DNA of 64,000 bases from Inonotus obliquus. Its lineage: Eukaryota; Basidiomycota; Agaricomycetes; Hymenochaetales; Hymenochaetaceae. The notes below the pieces were generated by a model, which searched no databases, was not told the DNA's origin, and was given only the letters and a program-made list of their open reading frames with translations. Of this stretch, positions 45,532 to 55,974 are shown one piece after another (position 1 is the first letter of the stretch; every line of letters begins with the position of its first letter). Location: the NCBI GenBank assembly GCA_032164295.1, contig JAJHTX010000005.1, positions 2,604,001 through 2,668,000 on the forward strand. Reading direction: 5' to 3'. Position numbers and translations under genes: made by a program.

Positions 45532-47279
45532 TGTCGTGCTGGGATGGTATTGGCTGTTGAATAACCAAGTACACTCCCACTGAGTCAACCGGTCTAATTA
45601 TCTAGGCGGGTAGTCTTCCCAGTTGTTCGTTGAAGCTATGGGCAACTTGTTGTAGTTGGAGGGTTGAGAGACTCAAGTTTGAGTAGAGAGGTAGAGTGAG
45701 TGAGAGATGAGTCTTTATCCAATTCTCTTGAAAGTGAGTGATAGGTCACCGTGGGTGAGGAGCAATTAAATTGTCCACACCGAGGTAGGCAATGACAAGC
45801 TATGCAGAATAGATGTCAATGTCTAGAGGGACACACACACTCGAAGTCTCGAGTTATTAGATATCGACTTTGAGAGGGAGTTTATCACCAATGTCCAATT
45901 GGAACAGAGGCAATACAATATCTTTGACTAGTACCAAACTAGTCCTTGAGCAATGCAGTTACCCAGTCTTGAGCTGTGGTCAACTGTATGCAACGAAACC
46001 TTGACTTGACTTGCAAATAGTGTGACAAGGGGTCACAGAGTGATGTGAGCTTGTCTTGTTCTGGGGGAGAACTCTGGTGAGTTATTCTATGGGGAGTTAA
46101 TTCTATGGGGAGTTAATTCTATGGGGAGTTAATTCTATGCTCCTCTGGGGGGCTACATGCTGGTCCTTAAATACTAATTCCAAGACCAATTTACATAATC
46201 CACAGCATAAGCTAAAAATAGATCTGCATCAACCACATCATCAAAATTTGATATCTCCTTCCAAAGCTATGCATCAAATACTCCAAATCAAGTGATATGT
46301 ATCAATGTATCAATGAGTTATTTGATGAATGATGCGCATCAATGAATTAATTGATGAGTGATGTGCATCAATGCATGATTTGATGAATGCTGTGCATCAA
46401 TGAATTACTTGATAGATGCTGTGCATCAATAAGTTATTTGATGAATGATGCGCATCAATGAGTTACTTGATGAATGATGTGCCATCAATGAATCAATTGA
46501 TGAGTCCAGAATATGGTTCAAGGTGATGACCTGATCGATGATCTAATCGATGACTTGATGAATGACCTAATGGATGATATAATCGATTACTTGATGGATG
46601 ATATAATCGATGACCTGATGGATGATATAATCGATTATCCAGTTTGGGCTTATTTGGTTTTTGGTATCTGGACTGTGGTCTTTGGTTTTTCCAGAGCGAT
46701 GTATCGGATGGCTTCTCAGATAAGACCAAATGAATGGTGCAACCGGTGGTTCTTGAACCTTCATTTCTGCTTCTAGAGCGTGACCATATAAAGAATGGTT
46801 TGTTTATCTATCGCCGCTCGAGTTCCTTTTCTGCAATTCTTTGTTCTAATGCCACCTTCACGACTTCGTGCACGACTTCACCATCTGCTCTGCCACGCTT
46901 CTGAACTTCTCAGGCTGACTTTTGTGTATCGTCGCGCTTCCTCTAACCCGATTCAGTGAGTTACTTTCTCGACACTTTGCGATCTTTATGCTTAATAGCA
47001 CGAAGAGTATTTGTGGAGACGACTATCATGATCGAGGAGGAGTGGGTCGAGTGGGTACCGGTGCTTGTTACTAGACGAGTTGTGCTCAACGCTTGATAGT
47101 AAGCTTGGCACTTTCCATCGGCTTTCGATTTGCTAACTTGTGTGCAGAATTATGAGTTACTGCGACGTCCGATATTTCTTGTTTATCCTTTCTGATGTCC
47201 TACTATGTTCTTGCTTCCGATAGTGTAAAGTGTGCCAATATTACGATTGTTTATGTCCAGGCAATATCCTGGCCTGACA
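45532..47279 (-). repeat. Element C 5' LTR
   Basis: 1748 bp, TGTCGTGC...CCTGACA on the plus strand, nearly identical to 33053-34864 apart from four fewer 16-bp units and a few point changes (for example TATCCAG against TACCCAG near the end of the 12-bp array). Confidence 0.95.
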
Positions 47280-47476
47280 ACGTGATGCGAGGATGGTAGA
47301 ATAGTAGTCTAAATTAAAGTGAAGTGTGCCTTTTCGCAGGGATGCGAAGCCTCCGTTAGCAAAGGAGGTGGTTTCTAGGTGTGGAATGTATTCTGTGAGG
47401 TTGTGCATAACTATCACTGGGGTGCCAATACAACTCACGAAAGCTGCTTTTTTATAGACTGGTGTGTTGAAGGAAC
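47280..47476 (-). pseudogene. TKL kinase copy A, 5' part
   Basis: Minus-strand sequence encoding VYKKAAFVSCIGTPVIVMHN through STILASR, matching the first half of exon 1 of copy B (47543-48925). Beyond this point the frame enters the element C LTR. The homology stops upstream near 47476, where the two copies lead into a ~110-bp non-homologous spacer. Confidence 0.9.
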
Positions 47477-47542
47477 AAAACAAATATGTTGACACTAATC
47501 ATTTAGGGCAGGCTGAAGAAGCGAAACTTAGAACTTATTTGC

Positions 47543-48925
47543 ATGTCCTCATCTCTTCTGCCCCATCATACTCCATCTCAAACTTCGTCTCAACACACCA
47601 GTCTACCAGTCTATAAAAAAGCAGCTTTCGTGAGTTGTATTGGCACCCCAGTGATAGTTATGCACAACCTCACAGAATACATTCCACACCTAGAAACCAC
47701 CTCCTTTGCTAACGGAGGCTTCGCATCCCTGCGAAAAGGCACACTTCACTTTAATTTAGACTACTATTCTACCATCCTCGCATCACGTGATACATTTACT
47801 ACTCTCCCGGTTGCGGTCAAAATCCCCCTTGGTCACACATACGATGCAACTACTACTGGACTGCAGCACTGGAAACGTGAAATCATAGCTGGTCAACGTG
47901 TCGTCCACCCAAACATCCTGCCACTTCTTGGTTATTATGACAATCCAGAACTGCGATACAAAGAATTCACTGGCATTGTCCTTCCCTATTGTGCTAATGG
48001 GGATGCTAGATCATACATCCATTGTCATCCTGAACCTGACCGGCTTAGGATTGTGCGTATTATTCCAAGTCTCTTCTGATCAGGATTAAATCTTTTCTAG
48101 TTATGTGGCATCGCTGCGGCGTTGTTTGCTCTCCATACAGCCTCACCTCCTGTGGTCCATGGTGACATCAAAGCGGTGCGAGTTTCAGATGATCTCCGAC
48201 TCTGATGCATTTGCTGACAGCCCAGTTGCTTGTAGTTGAACATTTTGATCGATGACAATGGTGGTGCCCTTGTCTCTGACTTTGGACTTTCTCGTATCTG
48301 TGATACGAGGGGGTTTACAACCTATGCTTTCTCGGGTACGACGCGCTGGATGTCTGTAGAAATGCTGCGGTACAAGGATGAGGATGGACCTTTCCGCACA
48401 ACTGCATCGGATGTCTGGGCGTTCGCAATGACAATTTTGGAGGTGAGTATGCTGATCGTCGTAGAACTTTGAAACCGAATAATGCTCATCTAGATCCTAA
48501 CGGGTGACATTCCTTTTGCGGAGATGAGGATGGATTCTTCAACCATCCTTGCCATTGTCATTGAAAAGGCTCGACCTATCAGGCCTGATAATCCTCGTGT
48601 AATCGATGCAATTTGGACGCTACTAGAATACTGCTGGAAGGAGAACCCGGAAACTCGCCCAGACGCACGACATGTCGGTCTGGTTCTCGACATCATTCGT
48701 GGACAGGACGGGAACCTCAATTCGAACACCGTGTCTAGGATATTGAATGGCGAGTTTGATTCGATGCCTTGCCATTGCCAAAGTTCATACGCATCCGCCG
48801 AATCGAAATCCCAGCCATACAAATGCAAGTGGCCGCACTGTCCTCGCTCGTTTTCGACGATGAGTGATTGCATCAAGCATGAATGCGCTGAATTTGAGAT
48901 GCGATGTGGAGGCGGTCATTTGTGA
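47543..48925 (+). CDS. TKL-type protein kinase copy B (intact), Cys/His tail
   Basis: Exons 47543-48052, 48101-48175, 48236-48442 and 48494-48925 give 407 residues. N-terminal residues 1-50 are unusual, with no known domain. Kinase motifs: a poorly conserved Gly loop (NGGFASLRKG), ATP lysine at 93 (VAVKIP), HGDIKALN catalytic loop at 190-197, DFG at 210-212, SVEM in place of APE, and a DVWAFAM helix. The HGD(I/L)K form is common in agaricomycete tyrosine-kinase-like families. After the kinase, a short tail has KCKWPHCPRSFSTMSD followed by CIKHEC, which resembles a C2H2 finger but with its last ligand uncertain. The first ~850 bp are duplicated as an inverted copy to the left. Catalytic residues look complete, so activity is likely. 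Confidence 0.82.
47589..48440 (+). repeat. Inverted duplication arm (partner: 47476-47280 plus 33052-32404)
   Basis: About 850 bp are repeated in opposite orientation on the other side of a ~110-bp spacer, originally as a near-perfect palindrome. Differences seen by eye are a few substitutions and a 10-bp CAGTCTACCA-type duplication present only in this arm. The partner arm was later split by element C. Confidence 0.9.
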
Positions 48926-49229
48926 TAGCTTTCATTATTCTCCTATCATGTGTAGATATTTTCCGCGTAATTTCTGCTTTCTGCTTCTTTGGTCAATTTG
49001 GACTTGCAATGTCCGAATCTAGTTTATCGAAACCAGTCAAGCTTTACCAGTGTGGATTTAAGCATGCAAAGCAAAGCAATGGGAAGTCAGAGGAATATCC
49101 ACACGTGACTATGACGTAACTTTGTTTGTCCCATATCACACTCACGACTTACGCATGCCGCCACTTTCCTCCTTCACAGCTCGCGACCAAAACATCTCAA
49201 TACTTAACCGACTACTTTGCTATTGAGCT
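48926..49229. other. Intergenic, no gene
   Basis: 304 bp between kinase copy B and YPI1. It contains the 3' flank of one gene and the promoter of the other. Nothing else recognised. Confidence 0.5.
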
Positions 49230-49852
49230 ATGTCGAGAGTTGCCGGTCCTTCTACCCTTTCTCCTTCAGACGGTTCGCGGACGATACTAATACATGATGC
49301 TCAACCTCGAGAAGATCAGGAAACGACTGTTGGGGTGTTACGTCTGCGTGCTACGGCAGGTGCGGGGCGTGCGCAGAGGCAGAGGCAGGTTACCTGGCAG
49401 GAGGACGTCGTTGATAATGAGGGAATGGGAAAGATGAAGTCAAAGAGTGTGTCATTGTCTTTGGATTGATCAATTGAATATTGATTATTGAGATTACGAT
49501 TTTAGTTTGCTGTATATTTCATAAACAAAGACGATACGACGAGTCATCGGATTCGGATTCGGATTCGAGTGACTGCGATTCTGACTCGGGGTCAGATGGC
49601 GGTGCGAAACCTGGTGGTCGATTACGCGACTCGCGTCAGCGTCATTCGCACCCTAATCGTAGTGGTGAGGGAAATGGAAGCTCAAGCGGGGGACAGGCTA
49701 CGCGGGATGGTGGTGCGAGTACGACGGTGCAGGAGCTTTCGGATGACGAGTATGAACCGAATGCGTATGAACGACAGCCCGGGAGGAAGGGGAAGAAGGG
49801 GAAGGGGAAGAAGATAGAAAAGAGCGACAATCCTGGCCAGTCGCAATCCTGA
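49230..49852 (+). CDS. ypi1: YPI1-type protein phosphatase 1 inhibitor (PPP1R11 family)
   Basis: Exons 49230-49446 and 49506-49852, joined through K-S-K-I-C-C, give 187 residues. The core TTVGVLRLRA, VTWQEDVVDNEGMGK and CCIFHKQRRYDESS is the conserved inhibitor-3/YPI1 sequence. VTW within it is the PP1-docking RVxF-like element, and the Cys pair plus His resembles a metal-binding site. The remainder is acidic Ser/Asp-rich, then Gly/Lys-rich. The protein controls the nuclear phosphatase PP1 (Glc7 in yeast). The length is close to other fungal YPI1 proteins. Confidence 0.9.
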
Positions 49853-50110
49853 TGCTGTAGACAGTTTCTTACCTTCATTCGCCTCCGAGAAAGGAAGAAA
49901 TGTTGTATTCTAATCTGTATTGCTTGAAAGTTTGCATCGTAGAAACGTTCTCCCGTCTTGCTTTTTATGAACACCATCTTTCGGTTATATCTCCGATCTA
50001 CTCTGTATGCGATTTACATGTAATGAAGGTTTTGTATGTAACCATGACTGCAACGAACAGTCGGAAATAAATCTATGCGGACGTTCGTGGACATACGAAA
50101 ACTTGCACTG

Positions 50111-51189
50111 CTACTTCTCCCTCTTCAAGTCTCTCTGTCCAAATATACCTGTCCCAACACGGACGATATCACTACCCGCCTTGATGGCAGCCTCAAAGTC
50201 GCTGGACATTCCCATACTCAACAGCAGTTTCCTCCCTTCGGTCCACTTGCCATGTCTCCTTAAAAAATCTATCAGTCGGTCTCGAGTCTGAACAAGAGCG
50301 TTGAAATCCTTGTTCTCGTCAGCTGAAGAGAGTGATTCGGATAATGAGCCGATGGTCATTAGACCCTGAAGATTTAGACGTGGACATTGTTCGAGGACGT
50401 GGATTGCGAGTGATAGAAGCGGTGTGCCTTCGGACTCGTTACTTGCTGAATCAGGGGATGATTCAGAGCTTAATGGCAGTAAAGGCGGAAGACCGGACTT
50501 GACGCCCTCGCCGGAAGTGTTGACCTGCAGTAGGACGTTGAGAGGTGACGTTTCTCGCTCTACTGGGAGAGCGCGGTTCAAAGCATCTGCAGCCTTGATC
50601 GATGCGAGAGTTTGGAGTGCGTAGAGGTTTGGTATTGCTATCTCAGGCGAAACACATGATATGTGAGTTGATTTGGTCTCCGTGATGAGAAAGTCTAGGA
50701 TCTCGAGACTTACAGGCCAGAAGCTTGGACTTGTTTGTCTGGAGCGTTCCTATGAAGTGCCATCGAATGTCGTGAGGAAGCTACTTAAGCAAAGGTACAG
50801 TAAAATTCGATCATCGTCCATTTATACGAGTCGACAACCTGAGCGCGACTCACCTCTTTCGCTTTGTCCAACAACTCCTGAACGTAGTTTTCCCCAAAGT
50901 CACGGTGACCATGCTCATAGCATGCGAGGATATCTCCCGAAGGTTTGTATTTTGATACCGCGACCAATAGAGGCCTTGGTTCATGATCCTTGAGGCATGA
51001 TTCGATGCGCTCTCGAACTTCGGAGAGGTTTTCGGCAAGCTCTGAGGTACGATTGGGAGTCGCACGACTTGGTATACTTGATGATGGGGTTGACTCAGAC
51101 ATTGATATCGACCTTTTCAGAGTTCCAGATAAGTATGCAAGGCGACTCGGGATACGGTACAAGTGAAAGTGAGTTAGTCGTGGTAACAT
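50111..51189 (-). CDS. YggS/PLPBP pyridoxal-phosphate homeostasis protein
   Basis: Minus-strand exons 50854-51189, 50714-50780 and 50111-50637 give 309 residues. The PLP-binding lysine is in LLVAVSKYKP (Lys80). HRDFGENYVQELLDKA, WHFIGTLQTNKSKLL, VNTSGE, LQGLMTIG, LSMGMSSDFEAAI and VRVGTGIFG are all family motifs of this non-catalytic, single-domain alanine-racemase-like barrel. It buffers PLP and affects amino- and keto-acid pools. The first 30 residues are basic with few acids, so a mitochondrial form from Met1 and a cytosolic form from Met30 are both possible. It converges with YPI1, about 260 bp apart. Confidence 0.93.
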
Positions 51190-51633
51190 CCAGGTTGGAC
51201 TCGTCGGATTGGGATTATCGAATCGAAGGCACTGGAAAATGCCATCAAACGCCGATCAAACCGTAATATCTAAATTTGGAAGGTTACCAGATTACCGGGT
51301 CGTAGCTCATGAGAGTCAAATTTCTTGAATTAATCACGACGCCGGTCGTCAAACGGGAGCAGTCTTCAGTGTTCCTCATTCGTTTTCCGCGAGCAAAGCG
51401 GCCGAGACCTTTGGTGGTGATCTGAAGGCAGGGGTTCATTGCTCCAGCTGTACCATATCAATTTTTTTATCTAGGTAGATGATTCGAGCCCTCAAAATTA
51501 CGTGTTGTCGGACCACCTGCGGGCTCTCTCACTGGGTGCTTCTCTCCCCCTCCTTATCAGATACCACACCGGATCGTCGTCTTACTTAGCCACCAACATC
51601 CATTGAACACAGGATTGCCCGGGTACATACATC
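51190..51633. other. Divergent intergenic region, no gene
   Basis: 444 bp between the divergent YggS-like gene and the first UPF0014 gene, probably carrying both promoters. No further feature is recognised. Confidence 0.5.
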
Positions 51634-52904
51634 ATGGACCAGCCAGCAAACTCAACGACAAATCTTGCCTGGACGAATGTCGGGTTAGGATTCATCTTCA
51701 TTCTCTTTGATGCAGTTGTTTCCCGCGTTTTGGGCCTTGGCGTTGGTTTGCCTCTCGTGACTACCGCTGTTCGATGCGTTATACAGCTTGGGCTTATGGC
51801 CTTGGTTCTTCAAAAGATATTTGAAGCGGGGAATCTATGGGGTGTTGCTGGACTTACAGGTAAGTATTTTGAAGCCCTGTGGAATATGTCTTTATTTTCT
51901 AAAACTTTTGCGACAGTGCTACTCAACCTCCTCGGGACCCTAGAGATCAGTAGGTGCACAATATATTGGGCTTGAATTCAAATAGTTAAGCATTACACAG
52001 TCTTCAATAAAGCGAAGATGCGCTTTGTTCACATGGCGAGTGCGGCGACGGAAATGCAATGTGCATCAAAGTCGATGACAACCGACAAAGTTTCCCCTCG
52101 TTTTTCTTTGCATGCTCTTTTCCTCGCTGCCGGTGACTATCCTTGGAGCGATATTTGCCATGCCGATCAAACCTATCTGGAAACCAGCTCAATTCAGTAA
52201 GTGCGCCAAACCCATGAACCGTTCAATCATTTATCTTATCTTATTTACAACTCTGAAATAATGGATAAGTCCCACTCGTTGGGATCGTCATCGGGAATAC
52301 AATTTCTGGCGTGGTTGTCGCTCTTGACTATGTGCTCAAAGAAATATAGTGAGTGATTTCGTTCGTATCGATGACTGAAATCGACTATGTATGGCTTCTA
52401 GTGATAATCGAGACAAGATTGAGACTTATCTTGCGTTTGGTGCTACCCGTTGGGAGGCATGTCAGCCGGTGGCAAAGGTCGCTCTTCGGTTGGCACTGAC
52501 GCCCCATTTTAATCAAATGAGGTGGGCGATCAACGTCCCTATCATCAGCCCAAAGCACTGACTTTTATGGCCACTCTTCCAGCGTTCTCGGTATCATTGC
52601 GATTCCAGGAACAATGACTGGTGCGCTCTTGGGAGGCGCACCAGTAGATCAAGCTGCGCGGTTACAAATGGTCATCATGTTTATGATCTGTGCTGCAAGT
52701 GCGCTTGCCGCGATTCTCGTCACGGTAACTGTTTCCGCGACTATCGTGGATTCTGAGCATCGAATTCGGACGGAAAGAGTGGATACGAGAAAACATTGGG
52801 TATGGAGAGCGAGGGAAGGTGTGTGGGTTTGGTGTGTCGAGAAAGTGAAAAGTATTGCTGGACGAATCAGGTCTCGGGAGGAGGGAAGTGAATTGGTTAG
52901 ATGA
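51634..52904 (+). CDS. UPF0014/FetB-like membrane permease, copy 1
   Basis: Seven exons: 51634-51859, 51917-51949, 52001-52035, 52091-52196, 52270-52348, 52402-52521 and 52583-52904, total 306 residues. Several membrane segments are visible (VGLGFIFILFDAVVSRVLGLGVGL, IPLVGIVIGNTISGVVV, ALAAILVTVTVSATIV), with the family motifs YLAFGATRWEACQPVAK and MTGALLGGAPVDQAARLQ. The family includes bacterial FetB and plant ALS3/STAR2. These pair with a separate ATPase in iron export or aluminium tolerance. No ATPase partner lies nearby, so the role is uncertain. Exon 3 appears to end in a GC donor (GCGAGT at 52036), while the tandem copy has a GT donor at the same place. Confidence 0.88.
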
Positions 52905-53482
52905 GTATGTTCTCACCCAAATTTATCTTCATGTCCGAAATTTATCTAATTGATTGTTGGTCTGAAGCATTCCTTTTTCGCTGTTATCGATCATTTGAAG
53001 CTCGGCTCCACAGACATCTCGCTAGTTTGTCATCCAACAGTTGCCTGGTTCATGTACATAAAGGTGGAGTGACTGGCAAAACTCAATATGGGAAATTCAG
53101 CAACTCAGACGGGATCCACATTCACCTTATTCTAAGAGGATTACTAAAGTATTGCGGCAAATCTTGTTCAGTGCATCGCGAATTGTTGTGAATTCCATGA
53201 AGCCGTCCAATCCCAAGCGCAGCGCATTGCGGGCAGGGTAAATCTATCGAGTCCTGTCGGAGCGGGGCGTTGCGTTGAACTAACTTAATGCTCTTTCGTA
53301 GTAGCTTGCTGTTCACTTGTACTCGATGAATCGTATTCATTCTGGTGTAATCTAATAATATATATTGCCCGCCTTGCATTTGCAGAGGTGTCACGTTTAT
53401 TTCACGTGATCGCGATGACATCACATTCGAACCAGCCTCGATAAAATTCTGCCGCACTCCGACCACGTCTAAAGCCCAAGAC
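52905..53482. other. Spacer between the tandem UPF0014 genes
   Basis: 578 bp without a recognisable gene. It holds the 3' flank of copy 1 and the promoter of copy 2, with a TTTCACGTGA palindrome near 53400. Confidence 0.5.
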
Positions 53483-55974
53483 ATGGAAAGCCCGCCAGAC
53501 GCAAAAACGCATCTCACCTGGGCGAATGTTGGCCTAGGTTTCTCTTTCGTCCTCTTTGATGCCGTCGTGTCTCGCGTCTTTGGACTTGGTGTTGGACTAC
53601 CACTCTTAACAGCGGCGGTAAGATGTGTTGTTCAGCTCGCGATTATGGCTCTTGTCCTCCAGAAAATATTCGAGGCCGAGAATCCGTGGGGTGTCTCTGC
53701 GCTCGCGTGTATGTTTCTTTAGGCGTTGATGTTTTGAAGCTTATCGTTTGGCCTTCTAGTCTTACTAAATTTTCTGGGAACCATTGAAGTCGGTGAGCGA
53801 AGTTTTCCCGCGTTTCAGGTGGCTCGCGCTAACAACGGAATAACGCAGTTGTGAACAAATCAAAGATGCGCTTTGACAACATCGTAAGATCTAGCATTTC
53901 GTGAGAGACTACATCTTACTTCGTCAAAGTTTCCTATTGTTTTAGGTAGCATGCTGTGCTCTACTATTCCAGTTTCCATCTTAGGGGCTCGATTTGCCAT
54001 GTCTATCGACCCTTTCTGGAAACCAGATCAATATAGTAAGTAGCTACTCGCCAGACTTCGGTAGAGTGAACAATAATCAAGTTTGAATTAGTTCCCATTG
54101 TTGGAATGTTGTGTGGTGCTACAATATCTGGAGTGGTCGTTACAATCAACTTCGTCTTGAGGGAGATATAGTTGAGCTCTATGGCTGATTATGAACCGGA
54201 CAAAAGTGTACTAATCATCTTTTGTACTCCAGTGAGAATCGTGACAAAGTCGAAACCTACTTAGCTTTCGGGGCATCACGAACGGAAGCATGTCAGCCTG
54301 TTGCGAAGGAAGCTCTGCGCCTTGCACTCACACCTCCCATCAATCAAATGAGGTGAGCAACACTCCTTCTAAACATTATTCTTTTCCTCGAATCTCTTGA
54401 GTCGGAAAAGTTCCGGTCATCAAGCTCCGGCATGAACTCTGTGCATTCTCATCAACCGGAGCCTCTTTGGTTTTTCCTGGCATTATCCGTGTCTCGGTGA
54501 TAACAACTTGATGTGGTAACACTGGTAGGGTCTTGCCGATGGTCTCACATATCGACTGAAGTCCTTCCGACGCTGCCGACCAACAGCTCTGTCCCGTACT
54601 TGTTTTTCTTAATTCGACACAAAAATGAGAAGCCGAAACAGGGGCCAGCGTTAACTTGCCAGGAAGCTTGCTTGTTAGGGATACCTTTTTCTAAAGCTTT
54701 GAAGACGGCAGCCTAGCTCGGAAGGAAGCGGGTTCACATTGTCGCTCAGCTCTCCCCCTTTTAACGATGTTGTGGCTTCTGATGCATCACTGCTCCGTCA
54801 AACTGAATATGACCCGTCATTCTTGTTCTAGGTATGTATTCAAGGTTTTGTTCTCACATCAAGAAGTTACTATCGCGACGTGGACCAGCAGCCTTCTTCG
54901 CCGCTCAGAGCTTCCTTGCCTGTCTCGGTGCCTCATTAGTCTCACTTTCGCCGCCTGTTCCAGGGAAGGAAGCGGCTGCGGTTCTCCGCCGAGGTTCGAC
55001 AACTCAGTTCTCCCATCCTAGGCACGGTTGATCAAGTATTCGGCGCTGACGTGCTAATAACTCAGAAGGTTGGAATCAAGTATTTGGCGGGGTGTGTCAG
55101 GGGGTCTATCCGATAGTCCTCAACTGAATTGAAGGGGATAGTTGCTGGATCCTACATTGTCACGGAACACTCCGAACCAAACCTCTCGCCTGGCACACAA
55201 AACCTTAGGCCTGAGCTTTACCAGTACCGTCTAGAGGTGTGGTTTGTGGGTCGAGCATTTTCAGACGCTTTACGTCTACCGTTTAATCTTGTTTGCGGCT
55301 CGAATAGGAATCCTTGCATCCCGATACTCTGTCTTACGTATGCTCGGATCTTTGTCGATATTCTGGACCTGTTCTCGATGCCCTCAATCGAGTCGCCTAG
55401 CAACGTGTTCAAAATTAGCACGAGGGAAATGGAGCTTTTTAACCTAGCCACCGTCGACAATTGCCTTCGGGGTGCTGCAGATCATTATTTTTCTCTCGCT
55501 CATCACATCCCTGCTGCTTCTTTTCCAAATTATGTCCGTCCCTCTTACGTTTTCTCGTCACTCTACGCATGATAGATGTCAAGACTGACATAATTTTTTT
55601 TGATGATTGTTTGATTCAGCGTTCTGGGGATCATAGCAATCCCAGGGATGATGACTGGTGCGATTCTCGGTGGTGCCCCGGTTCAGCAGGCCGCGCGCCT
55701 GCAGATGGTCATCATGTTCATGATCGCTGCCTCCAGCGCTCTAGCCGCAATCCTTGTTACTGTTGCGGCACTCGCAGTGGTGGTGGATTCCGAACATCGC
55801 ATAAGGGTGAGGCGGGTGGATCCGAGAAAACATTGGGTGTGGCGCATGAGGGGGCGAGCCACAGCGTGGTGCGTCACGAAAGCAAGGGAGGGGGTCGAAA
55901 AGGCCAAGTGGGCATGTGGACTGAAGGAAAGGGATTGTGATGAGTCGGAGACAAATGGGTTGCTGCGTGATTGA
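53483..55974 (+). CDS. UPF0014/FetB-like membrane permease, copy 2
   Basis: Seven exons: 53483-53708, 53760-53792, 53849-53883, 53930-54035, 54092-54170, 54233-54352 and 55620-55974, total 317 residues. The first six exon lengths (226, 33, 35, 106, 79, 120) are identical to copy 1, showing tandem duplication. Motifs match: VGLGFSFVLFDAVVSRVFGL, NRDKVETYLAFGAS, MMTGAILGGAPVQQAARLQ. The last intron is 1267 bp against 61 bp in copy 1. If that intron is spliced, the protein is complete. Splicing is assumed from conserved flanking residues. Function as for copy 1. Confidence 0.85.
54353..55619 (+). other. Enlarged last intron of UPF0014 copy 2 (possible insertion)
   Basis: 1267 bp between GTGAGC (54353) and the acceptor TTGATTCAG (55611-55619), about 1.2 kb longer than its counterpart. 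No transposon protein, terminal repeat or target duplication was recognised by eye. Small frames (for example 54834-55031 and 55129-55572) have no known product. It may be a decayed insertion. Confidence 0.55.

Larger units (their letters stand above)
33053..47279 (-). mobile_element. Element C: 14.2-kb Ty3/Gypsy LTR retrotransposon, recent insertion
   Basis: Minus-strand order: 5' LTR 45532-47279, Gag-protease 39620-45406, Pol 35805-39611, and an opposite-strand frame region 35022-35808, then 3' LTR 33053-34864. LTRs begin TGTCGTGC and end CCTGACA. The 4-bp target duplication is ACGT at 33049-33052 and 47280-47283, and removing the element restores the kinase sequence exactly as in the intact copy at 47543. 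A possible primer site starting TGGTGACC lies four bases inside the 5' LTR. LTR copies differ by a 64-bp repeat-number change and a few substitutions, so the insertion is young. Confidence 0.95.
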
